From contig JASBVG010000009.1 in NCBI GenBank assembly GCA_030147505.1, positions 1 to 64,000 of the forward strand: DNA of 64,000 nucleotides, written 5' to 3'. Shown here piece by piece: positions 1-8,953 of this stretch; within the stretch, counting starts at the first letter, position 1, and every line of letters begins with the position of its first letter. The stretch comes from Tardiphaga sp. (lineage in GTDB: Bacteria; Pseudomonadota; Alphaproteobacteria; Rhizobiales; Xanthobacteraceae). The position numbers and the translations under genes are program-made. The notes below the pieces were generated by a model. The model was given only the letters and a program-made list of their open reading frames with translations. It ran no database searches and had not been told where the DNA came from.

Positions 1-2064
1 GCCGGCATCCGCACCGCCTACCACACCGGCCGCGGCTCCATCGTGATGCGCGGCAAGGTGTCGATCGAGCCGATCCGCAAGGATCGCGAGGCGATCATCA
101 TTTCCGAAGTGCCGTATCAGGTGAACAAGGCCACCATGGTCGAGCGCATCGCCGAACTGGTGCGCGAGAAGAAGATCGAGGGTATCTCGGACTTGCGCGA
201 TGAATCCGATCGCGACGGCTATCGCGTGGTCGTCGAGCTGAAGCGCGACGCCGTGCCGGACATCGTGCTCAACCAGCTCTACAAGTTCACGCCGCTGCAG
301 ACGAACTTCGGCGCCAACATGGTGGCGCTCGACAGCGGCCGCCCGCAGGTCTTCAATCTGAAGGACCTGCTGACCATCTTCGTCGGCTTCCGCGAACAGG
401 TTGTCACCCGCCGCACCAAGTTCCTGCTCAACAAGGCACGCGATCGCGCGCATATTTTGGTGGGCCTCGCCATTGCCGTCGCCAATATCGACGAAATCAT
501 TCGCGTGATCCGCACCTCGCCGGATCCGACCACCGCGCGTGACATCCTGATGGAGCGTCGCTGGCCGGCGCAGGACGTTGCGGCGATGATCACGCTGATC
601 GACGACCCGCGCCACCGCCTCGAGGAAGACGGTACCGCGCGCTTGTCCTTCGAACAGGCAAAAGCCATTCTCGACCTGCGTCTGGCCCGCCTCACGGCCC
701 TCGGCCGCGAGGAAATTTCCGACGAGCTCGATAAGCTCGCCGTGGAGATCGCCGACTATCTCGACATCCTGCGCTCGCGCGCGCGCGTTCAGACCATCGT
801 AAAGGACGAACTCGGCGCCGTGAAGTCGGAATTCGCCACGCCGCGCAAGACCGAGATCATCGAGCAGGAAGGCGAGGTCGAGGACGAGGACCTGATCCAG
901 CGCGAGGACATGGTGGTGACGGTGTCGCATCATGGCTATGTGAAGCGCGTGCCGCTCTCGACCTACCGGGCGCAGCGCCGCGGCGGCAAGGGCCGCTCCG
1001 GCATGGCCACGCGTGACGAAGACTTCGTCTCGCGCCTGTTCGTGGCCTCCACGCATACGCCGGTGCTGTTCTTCTCGTCGCGCGGCCAGGTCTATAAGGA
1101 AAAGGTCTGGCGGTTGCCGATCGCGCCGCCGAACGGCCGCGGCAAGGCGATGATCAATATCCTGCCGCTGGAGCAGGGCGAGCGCATCACCACCATCATG
1201 CCGCTGCCCGAGGACGAGGCGACCTGGGATACGCTGGACGTGATGTTCGCCACGACAGGCGGCAATGTCCGGCGCAACAAGCTGTCGGACTTCGTCGACG
1301 TCCGCCGCTCCGGCATCATCGCCATGAAGCTCGACGACGGCGAGGCCATCGTCGACGTGCAGATCGCCACCGAACATGACGACGTGCTGCTGACCGCCGG
1401 CGGCGGCCAGTGCATCCGCTTCCCGGTCACCGATGTGCGCGTGTTCCAGGGCCGCAGCTCCATGGGCGTGCGCGGCATCGCGCTGGCCGAAGGCGACAAG
1501 CTGATCTCGCTGTCGATCCTGCGTCACGTCGAGACCACGTCCGATGAACGCGCGGCCTATCTGAAGATGCGTCGTGCGGTGGCGGGCGAGGCTGCTGTTG
1601 GAATCGACGAGTCGATGCTCGAGGCCGAGGCCGAAGAGACGCCCGGCGAGACGTCCGGCGCGCTGCAACTGTCGCAGGAGCGTTATGTCGAATTGTCGGC
1701 GGCCGAGCAGGTGGTGCTGACCATCTCCATCAATGGCTATGGCAAGCGCACCTCGTCCTACGAGTATCGCACCACCGGTCGCGGCGGTAAGGGCATCGTC
1801 GCCATGTCGGTGAACAACCGCAACGGCAAGCTGATCGCCTCGTTCCCGGTGGAAGACAGCGACCAGATCATGCTTGTCACCGACAAGGGCCAGCTGATCC
1901 GCTGCCCCGTAGAAGGCATCCGCGTCGCCGGCCGCTCGACCCAGGGCGTCATCGTGTTCAACACGGCCGATGACGAGCATGTGGTCTCGGTGGAGCATAT
2001 CGGCGAAGCCGGCGAGGGCGATGAGCCGGAAGCTGGTGGTGAGGGGACTGTGGCGGAGGGCTAA
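1..2064 (+). CDS. gyrA: DNA gyrase subunit A, C-terminal part (5' end outside window)
   Basis: This is the 3' part of gyrA: the frame is open from base 1 and the start codon lies upstream. GyrA breaks and rejoins DNA in the GyrA2-GyrB2 topoisomerase that adds negative supercoils. The first residues (GIRTAYHTGRGS) belong to the breakage-reunion domain after the catalytic tyrosine, so the tyrosine itself is not in view. The coiled-coil region follows, then the C-terminal DNA-wrapping beta-pinwheel with a clear GyrA box (QRRGGKG, near base 970) and a degenerate repeat of it (GRGGKGIVAM, near base 1780). An acidic tail (GEGDEPEAGGEG) closes the protein. A rho-independent terminator follows about 110 bases later. 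The only oddity is a decayed duplicate of bases 1843-1940 further downstream. The identification is very secure. Confidence 0.97.
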   Translation, partial: AGIRTAYHTGRGSIVMRGKVSIEPIRKDREAIIISEVPYQVNKATMVERIAELVREKKIEGISDLRDESDRDGYRVVVELKRDAVPDIVLNQLYKFTPLQTNFGANMVALDSGRPQVFNLKDLLTIFVGFREQVVTRRTKFLLNKARDRAHILVGLAIAVANIDEIIRVIRTSPDPTTARDILMERRWPAQDVAAMITLIDDPRHRLEEDGTARLSFEQAKAILDLRLARLTALGREEISDELDKLAVEIADYLDILRSRARVQTIVKDELGAVKSEFATPRKTEIIEQEGEVEDEDLIQREDMVVTVSHHGYVKRVPLSTYRAQRRGGKGRSGMATRDEDFVSRLFVASTHTPVLFFSSRGQVYKEKVWRLPIAPPNGRGKAMINILPLEQGERITTIMPLPEDEATWDTLDVMFATTGGNVRRNKLSDFVDVRRSGIIAMKLDDGEAIVDVQIATEHDDVLLTAGGGQCIRFPVTDVRVFQGRSSMGVRGIALAEGDKLISLSILRHVETTSDERAAYLKMRRAVAGEAAVGIDESMLEAEAEETPGETSGALQLSQERYVELSAAEQVVLTISINGYGKRTSSYEYRTTGRGGKGIVAMSVNNRNGKLIASFPVEDSDQIMLVTDKGQLIRCPVEGIRVAGRSTQGVIVFNTADDEHVVSVEHIGEAGEGDEPEAGGEGTVAEG

Positions 2065-2175
2065 CTCCGCCCCTCTTGATGAGGAGCGCGCTCTCAGGCG
2101 GAGCTCTTGCTCCGCCGCCGCGCGCGTCTCGAACCATGAGATGGCCAGGCTCCGAAGTCACGGCAACTGACAGAC

Positions 2176-2208
2176 AAAAAGGCCCACGGTTATGCCGTGG
2201 GCCTTTTT
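2176..2208 (+). terminator. Rho-independent terminator of gyrA
   Basis: A perfect 9-bp GC-rich stem (ggcccacgg / ccgtgggcc) with a 5-base loop is flanked by AAAAA on the left and TTTTT on the right. It lies about 110 bases after the gyrA stop codon and could work in both directions. Confidence 0.9.
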
Positions 2209-2323
2209 GCTTTGGCGGGTGCATAGGACGAAAGCGACGCTACAGTGGTGAAGTCGCAATCTCTGATTGCGCGGCAAGTGCCGTCAAGGCAAAATTTTCA
2301 GATACTGCACCGGCGGAGGGAAA

Positions 2324-2770
2324 ATGAGGAAACATTCCGCAACCGCGCTTCTCGCGGCTTCTGTATTGTCCATGCTGGGCGGCGACGCGATTGCCGATGT
2401 GTCCTTGTCAGCCATCGGCATGGGGCACGGCGCGCCTAACGCTGCGGCCTTTGTCCAATTCCAGGAGGCCGTTCGCCAGTACAGCGCGTCGGGTGAGCGC
2501 TTCCGGATCGACACGCATTGCCCTTCGGCCTGCACCATGTTTCTTTCGGTGCGCAACGTCTGCATCGCGCCCGGCGCGTCGCTCGCCTTTCACGCCGGCG
2601 GCAACAGACAGCGCGGCATCAATCCGGAATACACGGCGAAAATGTTGAACACTTATCGCCCCGCGCTCAGGCGCTATCTCGTCAGCAATCGCATCATGGA
2701 GACGCTCGAATTCACGACGATCTCGGGAGAAGAGATGGTTAGGCGTTTCGGCTATCCGGCGTGTCGATGA
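2324..2770 (+). CDS. Small exported protein of unknown function
   Basis: This encodes 148 residues. The ATG at 2324 has a good ribosome site (ggaggga) just upstream and opens a classical signal peptide (MRKHSATALLAASVLSMLGG, then an Ala-rich cleavage region), so the mature protein should be periplasmic or secreted. The most conserved-looking stretch is HCPSACTMFLSV followed by CIAPGASLAFHAGG. This Ser-Ala-Cys and Gly-Phe-His pattern recalls small exported proteins related to the ClpP/crotonase fold in rhizobia, but that is a resemblance by eye only. It sits between gyrA and the decayed gyrA duplicate, so it may have arrived in the event that copied the gyrA 3' end. An upstream start at 2267 would lose the signal peptide. 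Confidence 0.7.
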   Translation: MRKHSATALLAASVLSMLGGDAIADVSLSAIGMGHGAPNAAAFVQFQEAVRQYSASGERFRIDTHCPSACTMFLSVRNVCIAPGASLAFHAGGNRQRGINPEYTAKMLNTYRPALRRYLVSNRIMETLEFTTISGEEMVRRFGYPACR

Positions 2771-2786
2771 TACGCGGTTCTTGGCA

Positions 2787-2883
2787 TTCCCGGTGAAAGA
2801 CAGTGACCAGATCATGCTGGTCACCGACAAGGCCAGTTGATCCGTTGCCCGGTGGAGGGCGTTCGCGTGGTCGACCGCTCGAC
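2787..2883 (+). pseudogene. Decayed duplicate of the gyrA 3' region
   Basis: These 97 bases align to gyrA bases 1843-1940 (coding FPVEDSDQIMLVTDKGQLIR and onward). By eye there are about 14 differences and a one-base deletion near 2830 that shifts the frame. There is no start codon or complete reading frame. It lies directly after the small exported-protein gene and looks like a scar of recombination or insertion at the gyrA 3' end. Confidence 0.8.
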
Positions 2884-2958
2884 AGCATGAAGGGGCAAGA
2901 ATAGCGCTGCCACCGTGATAGATTCAGATCACTTGCGGGGGCTAGCGCTCCTTGGTCA

Positions 2959-3816
2959 TCAGTGCGGAACGCCACGAAATCGCCTTGGATGATGCTTTCC
3001 GCCTTTGCCGCGCTTTGATGTTCGCTGAGTGAAAGGCTCCGAAACATTGAGAACGATCTTGCTTACAGCGAGAGCGCCATCGTAGTTATTCAGCGCCGAA
3101 AACATGTCAGCCAAAAGGATCTTGTCCTGTCCTCCCGCTGGTGAGTACCATGTCGAAACTGGTCGGCCTCGCACTAGAGTGCCGGTCAGAACATTTTTTC
3201 CAACAGATTTGGCACGCTCGGCTACTTCCAAGATTGTCGCGTGGCACTTTCCAGCGATCGCGTCAGCTGGCTTGCGAGATTGTGCAAGTTGATACAGCTC
3301 CTCACGAGCGCCGTCTTTAACGAAATCTGTAGCTCCTTGAACGAATGCCCATTCCAAGTCAGTGGTGGGATGCGTCCATGTGGTCAATGTGAAGCGATCT
3401 TCAACAGGCAGCGTTCGTCCATCGATATCTTTGCAATTTGAGATCTGTGCTAACATCAGCTTATTATCGATATAGCCGCCGAAGACTATCGTCAAACCGC
3501 GATCCACCGTGCGGATGTGAGCTATCTCTTGAGATTGAAATAAAGCGGTCAACGCTTTTTCGAGGCTGCCTAAAGCTTCGAAAGCTTTTGTCCAAGGTTT
3601 AGCCGCCTCCTTAAGCGTCGATTGCATAAAATTTGGAATTTTGACTGTCCCAAAGCCCACAAGTCCGGTGAAGGCACACAATATCGTGCCATCGAAGAAA
3701 ACGAGATGGCAAAGCTTGCAGGTCTCGTCGTCAATAAGTTCTCCGTTCCACGACAGGCGGGTGTCCGCTGAGATGATGACTTGCTCGGAGTTTCCTGCCG
3801 CAACGATAAGCGTCAT
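2959..3816 (-). CDS. Unknown protein, possibly Ntn-hydrolase-like
   Basis: This encodes 285 residues on the minus strand. The ATG at 3816 has an AGGA ribosome site. The N-terminus (MTLIVAAGNSEQVIISADTR, later CAFTGLVGFG) resembles the beta-strand opening of proteasome-like Ntn-hydrolase folds, where 'T-x-IVA', 'SADTR' and a 'FTG' turn are common. Whether the threonine at position 2 is an active nucleophile cannot be told. The C-terminal third is basic (RTSKRGKGGKHHPRR). The gene follows a small membrane-protein gene on the same strand after 63 bases, so the two may be cotranscribed. Both look more AT-rich than their neighbours, which fits recent acquisition. No confident family is recognised. 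Confidence 0.6.
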   Translation of the reverse strand: MTLIVAAGNSEQVIISADTRLSWNGELIDDETCKLCHLVFFDGTILCAFTGLVGFGTVKIPNFMQSTLKEAAKPWTKAFEALGSLEKALTALFQSQEIAHIRTVDRGLTIVFGGYIDNKLMLAQISNCKDIDGRTLPVEDRFTLTTWTHPTTDLEWAFVQGATDFVKDGAREELYQLAQSRKPADAIAGKCHATILEVAERAKSVGKNVLTGTLVRGRPVSTWYSPAGGQDKILLADMFSALNNYDGALAVSKIVLNVSEPFTQRTSKRGKGGKHHPRRFRGVPH

Positions 3817-3879
3817 TGATATTCCTGATAGGAGATTTTTGAACGGAAAGCTTCGCGAAACCGAAAGGTCTTATGTTCA

Positions 3880-4317
3880 TTATTCGTGAGCGCGATGGCG
3901 TCGTCTTATCGCTCGTTGCGTCAAATTCACTATCATAGCTGCCACAAAAAGAGATCCGGTCGAAAAGAGAAATCCTTCTCTGATTGACCGACCTGGGTCA
4001 CCAAAACGAAGTGGTTCCAGCCTATAGCGTTCATCGAGATAGCCAGAGAGCAACCAAAATCCGGTCGACCACGCTAGGCCGATGAGCAGTGACCATCCCA
4101 ATCGAGCCCTCGTCGAAGGCTGTGCTCTTGATTCCGTTACAGGCTGATCATTATTTCCGCTTGCCAGATACTTCGGGTTAATCAGTGGTTCTGATGGCGC
4201 GCTTTCGGCCTGTGCAGAGCCTATCGAGTGCCATAGCGGAGACTGTACCATGTAGCCCAGCAATGAGAACCAGAGGAGTATCGCCAGAAGAATTCCGGCG
4301 TAAATCATTGCCAACAT
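3880..4317 (-). CDS. Small membrane protein of unknown function
   Basis: This encodes 145 residues with an N-terminal hydrophobic helix (MLAMIYAGILLAILLWFSLL), a polar middle of about 50 residues (rich in Ser, Pro, Asn, Gln), then two more hydrophobic stretches (LGWSLLIGLAWSTGFWLL and GSLFVAAMIVNL). The tail is basic (RRRHRAHE). The ATG at 4317 follows a purine-rich ribosome site. Three membrane helices are likely, in the inner membrane. It lies 63 bases upstream of the minus-strand unknown gene starting at 3816 and downstream of the antiporter gene, all in the same direction. No family is recognised. Confidence 0.6.
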   Translation of the reverse strand: MLAMIYAGILLAILLWFSLLGYMVQSPLWHSIGSAQAESAPSEPLINPKYLASGNNDQPVTESRAQPSTRARLGWSLLIGLAWSTGFWLLSGYLDERYRLEPLRFGDPGRSIREGFLFSTGSLFVAAMIVNLTQRAIRRRHRAHE

Positions 4318-4400
4318 TCTCCATCCTATCCCAAGAGCGGTGGACCGGTAAGTCGAGCCCGTTAAAGCGCCGGTCCAAGATTGCGCAGTACTCCTGCGTG

Positions 4401-6230
4401 CTACAGTTTTACAGCCGCTTCCAGCGCATTCTCGTTTGCGTTATCCACCTTCACCACCTTGGTCTTGAAGAACGGCGCAGGCTCCGGCGTCTCGGCATTG
4501 CCGCGCAGCAGTTTGCGGCCGGCTTCGAGGCCGCCGATCAGTTCGAGTTCGACGCGTTGCTCGTCGCGCTCGCGGACTTCCGCGATGGACTCCCGGGCCT
4601 CGTCCTCGTCGAGGCCGAGGCCCTTCAGTACAGCTTCGCTGAACATCAGTGCGGACTCGAACGTCTCGCGGATCTGGAAATCGACACCGGCATGGATGAG
4701 ACGTAGCGAATGGCCGCGGTCGTAGGAGCGGACATAGAGCTTGGCCAGCGGGAATTCTGCGCGGCAGAGTTCGACGATCTTGTCCGCGGCCTCAGGCTTG
4801 TCGACGCAGACCAGGATCGCCTCGGCGGTGGCGGCGCCGGAGGCGTGGAGGATGTCGAGGCGGGTGCCGTCGCCATAATGGATCTTGAAGCCGAAATTGC
4901 CGGCGGCGCGGATCATGTCAACGTCGCTCTCGATCAGCGACAGTTCGATATTGCGCGCCAGCAGGGCCTGGGTCGCCACCTGTGCGAATCGGCCGAAGCC
5001 GATGAACAGCACCCGGCCGCGCAAGCCGTCGGCCGGCTCAACGCCGTCCATGGACACAGGAGCGGGTGAGCGCATCCGCCCGTGGACAAGCAGCACGATG
5101 GGTGTCAGCGCCATGGACAGGATCACGATGGCGCTCATCACGGCAGAGGCGCGGACATCGAAGATGCCGGCGGCAAGTGCTGCTGCATAGAGCACAAAGG
5201 CGAATTCGCCGCCTTGCGCGAACAACGCGGCGCGGTGGCTCGCCGCAGGATGGTCTGACTTCGTCAGGCGCGCGATCACATAGATGCCGATCGCCTTGAC
5301 GATCATGAAGGCGACGACGCCGCCCAGCACCATCACCCATTCATCGAACACGATGCGCAGGTTCAGCGACATGCCGACACTGAGAAAGAACAGGCCGAGC
5401 AGGATACCGCGGAACGGCTCGATATCCGCCTCGAGCTGATGGCGGAAATTGGATTCCGAGAGCAGCACGCCGGCGAGGAACGCGCCCATCGCCATCGACA
5501 GGCCGACGCTCTGCATGAACACGGCCGAACCGAGCACGACCAGAAGCGCGGCGGCGGTGAGCACCTCGCGCGCGCCGGCCTTGGCGATGATGCGGAAGAA
5601 CGGATCGAGCAGCCAGCGGCCCGCAGCCAGCAGCGCGGCGAGGCCGGCCAGCGCGATGGCGGCGCTCTGCCACATCGGCTTGGTCGTCGCGGCGGTCGGG
5701 GCTTCGGCCGCGCCCCAGACAGCGACCAGCGCCAGCAGCGGGACGATGGCGAGATCTTCCAGCAGCAGGATGGCAATGGCGCGCTGCCCCTCGGGCGATG
5801 TGGTTTCGTCCTGCTCCTCGAGCAGCTGCATGATCACGGCGGTGGAGGAGAGGACAAAACCCATGGCGCCGATCATGGCGACGGGGAAGGCGAGGCCGGC
5901 CGCCATGCCCACCAGCGTGAGCAGGAAGCCGCAGGTGATGACCTGCGCGGCGCCGAGGCCAAAAATCTGCCGGCGCAGCTTCCAGAGTTTTGACGGGCGC
6001 ATCTCCAGTCCGATGATGAACAGGAACATGACGACGCCGAGTTCGGCGGTGTGCAGCAGCGTCTCGGGATCATGGAACAGGCCGAGGCCGAACGGGCCCA
6101 CGGCGAGACCGGCGGTGAGATAGCCGAGGACGGAGCCAAGCCCCAGGCGCTTGAACAATGGAACCGCGACGGTGGCCGCACCCAGCAGGACGATGGCATG
6201 TCCCAAGTTGAAACCGGAAGCGTCCGCCAT
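4401..6230 (-). CDS. CPA2-family cation:proton antiporter, KefB/KefC-like
   Basis: This encodes 609 residues. Residues 1 to about 385 form a Na+/H+-exchanger membrane domain with some 12 hydrophobic segments and motifs typical of KefB/KefC (FLFIIGLEMRP; LLLEDLAIVPLLA; FAQGGEFAFVL). From about residue 405 there is an RCK/TrkA-N nucleotide-binding domain (GRVLFIGFGRFAQ, HYGDGTRLDIL), followed by a charged tail. Proteins of this build exchange K+ (or Na+) for protons across the inner membrane and are gated by nucleotide or glutathione adducts. The sequence does not show whether glutathione gating applies here, so no precise gene name is given. The length matches the family. The ATG at 6230 (MADASGFNLGHAIVLLG) opens directly into the first helix. 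Confidence 0.92.
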   Translation of the reverse strand: MADASGFNLGHAIVLLGAATVAVPLFKRLGLGSVLGYLTAGLAVGPFGLGLFHDPETLLHTAELGVVMFLFIIGLEMRPSKLWKLRRQIFGLGAAQVITCGFLLTLVGMAAGLAFPVAMIGAMGFVLSSTAVIMQLLEEQDETTSPEGQRAIAILLLEDLAIVPLLALVAVWGAAEAPTAATTKPMWQSAAIALAGLAALLAAGRWLLDPFFRIIAKAGAREVLTAAALLVVLGSAVFMQSVGLSMAMGAFLAGVLLSESNFRHQLEADIEPFRGILLGLFFLSVGMSLNLRIVFDEWVMVLGGVVAFMIVKAIGIYVIARLTKSDHPAASHRAALFAQGGEFAFVLYAAALAAGIFDVRASAVMSAIVILSMALTPIVLLVHGRMRSPAPVSMDGVEPADGLRGRVLFIGFGRFAQVATQALLARNIELSLIESDVDMIRAAGNFGFKIHYGDGTRLDILHASGAATAEAILVCVDKPEAADKIVELCRAEFPLAKLYVRSYDRGHSLRLIHAGVDFQIRETFESALMFSEAVLKGLGLDEDEARESIAEVRERDEQRVELELIGGLEAGRKLLRGNAETPEPAPFFKTKVVKVDNANENALEAAVKL

Positions 6231-6340
6231 GAAACCTCTTTCGTTGATCGGCCGGACGGCTCAGTCCGGCGCCATGCATTGTTTGCGTATGCCTGTGCGG
6301 TGCGCCGCGGGCAAGATGGGCGACTGTCGCGCCCGTCCGG

Positions 6341-7375
6341 TCACGATTGCGCGGCCCGGATGACCGGCGCAACTTCGGTGCCGAGAAGCTCGATCGAACG
6401 TTTCATGGCCGTGGTTTCGAGCGAGGCGGTGCTCATCTGGAAGGTGATGCGTGCGACACCGCCGAGCGCTTCGCTCGCACGGTGCATCTTGGCGGCGACC
6501 GTCGCGGGATCGCCAACCAGAAATGCACCTTCCGGGCCGGCCATGGCTTCGAATTGCTGGCGTGTCGGCGGCGACCAGCCGCGTTCGCGGCCGATCTTCG
6601 CCGTCAGATGCGCCCAGCCTGGGAAGAAGGCGTCTTTCGCGGCGGCGTTGGTCTCGCCCACAAAGCCCATCGCATGGACGCCCACCTTGAGCTTGTCAGG
6701 GCCGTGGCCGGCGCGGCTGCCAGCTTCGCGATAGAGATCGACCAGCGGCCGGAAGCGCTCGAACGTGCCGCCGATGATGGCGACCATCAGCGGAACGCCG
6801 AGCGTGCCGGCGCGCACGAAGGATTCCGGCGTGCCGCCAACGCCAATCCATACAGGTAGCTTGGGCTGATGGGGGCGGGGATAGATGCCCTGGCCTTCGA
6901 GCGCCGCACGGAAGCGGCCTTTCCAGACCGGATGTTTCGTCTCGCCGAGTTTCAGGAACAGCGCGAGCTTCTCGGAAAAAAGGTCGTCATAGTCGCGCGG
7001 GTCCATGCCGAACAGCGGATACGCTTCGCCGAACGAGCCACGGCCGACGACGAGCTCGGCGCGGCCCTTGGAAATCAGGTCGAGCGTCGCGAATTCCTGA
7101 AACACGCGCACGGGATCGGCGGCGCTCAGGACCGTCACGGCGCTGGTCAGCCGGATCTGCTCGGTGCGCGCTGCTGCCGCGGCGAGAATGATCGCGGGTG
7201 CGGAATCGAGAAATTCGGCGCGGTGATGCTCGCCGATGCCGAACACATCGAGCCCGACGCGGTCGGCGACCTCGACTTCATCGAGAAGATCAGCCATGCG
7301 ATCGGTCGCTGAAGGAAGTTGGCCGGTCGCGGGATCGGGGAGGATGGCCGCAAAACTGTCGATGCCGATTTCCAT
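6341..7375 (-). CDS. LLM-class flavin-dependent oxidoreductase
   Basis: This encodes 344 residues of the bacterial luciferase-like monooxygenase fold. Visible features are the N-terminal strand (MEIGIDSFAAI), the family motif GIGEHHRAEF near residue 48, the 'RIRLTSAVTVLSAADPVRVFQEFATLD'-type block near residues 75-100, and GRGSFGEAYPLFG near residue 115. Such enzymes use FMNH2 and oxygen to oxidise small organic molecules; the substrate cannot be inferred. The start is well supported by an AAGGAG ribosome site 5 bases before the ATG. It lies 110 bases from the antiporter start and 38 bases after the stop of the porin gene, same strand, so it may be read with the porin. Confidence 0.9.
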   Translation of the reverse strand: MEIGIDSFAAILPDPATGQLPSATDRMADLLDEVEVADRVGLDVFGIGEHHRAEFLDSAPAIILAAAAARTEQIRLTSAVTVLSAADPVRVFQEFATLDLISKGRAELVVGRGSFGEAYPLFGMDPRDYDDLFSEKLALFLKLGETKHPVWKGRFRAALEGQGIYPRPHQPKLPVWIGVGGTPESFVRAGTLGVPLMVAIIGGTFERFRPLVDLYREAGSRAGHGPDKLKVGVHAMGFVGETNAAAKDAFFPGWAHLTAKIGRERGWSPPTRQQFEAMAGPEGAFLVGDPATVAAKMHRASEALGGVARITFQMSTASLETTAMKRSIELLGTEVAPVIRAAQS

Positions 7376-7413
7376 GAGAGCTCCTTATGAGATTCGTCGA
7401 TCATGTTTCGTTG

Positions 7414-8814
7414 CTAGAAGCGGAAGTTCGCCATCACGCTGATCAAAGTGATGGTCTGCGCAGGTCCGGTGTCCTTTATGAACTGCCCGGCTTCGAAGGC
7501 ACTCAACGATGCCGACAGGTTGAGTTCGGCCGTGGCCTGCCATGCCACGGACAGCTCGACCTGATTTCCGATGAAGCGCGCATCGCTGCCTTTGCCGCTG
7601 CTCACGAGGTTGCCGGGAACTCCGTAGATCCCGTCGGCCGTGCTCTGTCGCCAATAGGCCGCGCTGGTGAGTGAGATTGCGACATCCTTGCGCGGATAGA
7701 CTGTGATCGATGGTCGCACCTGAATGACGTTGCGCGGGCCGACCGGAGACAGAGCACCGAAATATTTGCCCCGGGGAAACAGCGGATTGAACGTCCCGAG
7801 ATTCGGATCGTCCGGATTGTTGTCTCCCGAAATCACATCGGACATGAGCCGGACTTCCGGCTGGAGTGACGTCTGGAGGAAACGAAAGCCGAATTCACCA
7901 CCAATGCCCCATGCCGCCACGCGGTGCGTTCCGAATGTCCCGCGCTGCAAGGCGCCTTCAAAGTTCCAGAACCACGCGCCGGTGTCGCCGAATATCCTTG
8001 TTCCGAACGTATGCGCCAGTTCCCTGCCGCGGCCTTGGTCGAAAGCCGCATCTTGGTCCAGCAGACCGAGATAGTAGACATCGACACCGATTGACCTGTT
8101 CTCCCGTAGCCACTGCGTTGCATAGGCGCCCCAGACGGTCTTTTGGCGCGACGTACGATCATCGAAATCGCCCGGAAAATTGTCGACGGGACGCGCATAT
8201 AGCACCGTCATCTGCCGATCCGCGCCGGTAACGATCGCGTCGAGGCCGTCAAAGGCCTGCGGGACATTGGGACCGTAGCGAGTGTCGATGAAGCGGCCAG
8301 CGCCCAGCGACATCAGCTTGCGCCCTGCGGACGTTCGCAGCGTGGTGCGGTCTCCGACATCGAATTCGATCTCGCCGAATGCCTGAAGCATATCGGCGCC
8401 GGTCGTATCAGCCGGACGTTCGGGCCGGTCGGTACCAGTGATCGCCGAGAAGATAGGCTGGGTGAAAAACCTCACCTTTCCCGCGTGAAGATCGGCATAG
8501 GGCATGAAGCGGTGCCAGATATAATCATCATTCGGCGCCGCTCCCCAGCTCACGTTTGCATAGCCTTCATATCGCGAGCGGGCTTCCATGCCTGTTGTGA
8601 GATAAACCGATCCATCCTCGTGCAACGGAATGTATTTGAACGGCTCCGTCCAATGGCCGGTCCGCTTCGATGGATCGGCGAGATAGGACCAGTCCTCGCG
8701 ATATCGCTCATTCGTCAGCGTCGGCGCGCGTTCAACATCGGTGCCGACCTGGGCCTGCGCAAATGTAGCCGTCGCGGCCATCATTGCCGCAAGAGCGAAG
8801 CTGAACTTGATCAT
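7414..8814 (-). CDS. Alginate-export-type outer-membrane porin
   Basis: This encodes 466 residues. A signal peptide (MIKFSFALAAMMAATATFA, cleavage near AQA) is followed by a polar, aromatic-rich sequence with alternating pattern typical of a beta-barrel, and the last residues are NFRF, ending in the terminal Phe expected of outer-membrane barrel proteins. The region containing EARSRYEGY and the 'GRKLMSLGAGRFIDTRYGPNVP' neighbourhood resembles the 'alginate export' (AlgE-like) family, many of which carry substrates other than alginate. No alginate biosynthesis genes are in the window. It lies between the flavin oxidoreductase and the YcaC-like hydrolase, both on the same strand, suggesting a shared catabolic role (inference). 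Confidence 0.85.
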   Translation of the reverse strand: MIKFSFALAAMMAATATFAQAQVGTDVERAPTLTNERYREDWSYLADPSKRTGHWTEPFKYIPLHEDGSVYLTTGMEARSRYEGYANVSWGAAPNDDYIWHRFMPYADLHAGKVRFFTQPIFSAITGTDRPERPADTTGADMLQAFGEIEFDVGDRTTLRTSAGRKLMSLGAGRFIDTRYGPNVPQAFDGLDAIVTGADRQMTVLYARPVDNFPGDFDDRTSRQKTVWGAYATQWLRENRSIGVDVYYLGLLDQDAAFDQGRGRELAHTFGTRIFGDTGAWFWNFEGALQRGTFGTHRVAAWGIGGEFGFRFLQTSLQPEVRLMSDVISGDNNPDDPNLGTFNPLFPRGKYFGALSPVGPRNVIQVRPSITVYPRKDVAISLTSAAYWRQSTADGIYGVPGNLVSSGKGSDARFIGNQVELSVAWQATAELNLSASLSAFEAGQFIKDTGPAQTITLISVMANFRF

Positions 8815-8953
8815 CAGGCGTTTTCATCGACGATGGCAGTCAGATCTTTGGACGGGACAGCTCGTTCCCGCTGCTGCCCGGCCGTTGCTGGGGGTACGGC
8901 GAGACCGTGATGAGCGATCGATGCTCGTACGGCCGCGCCATCCCTGGTCTCAG

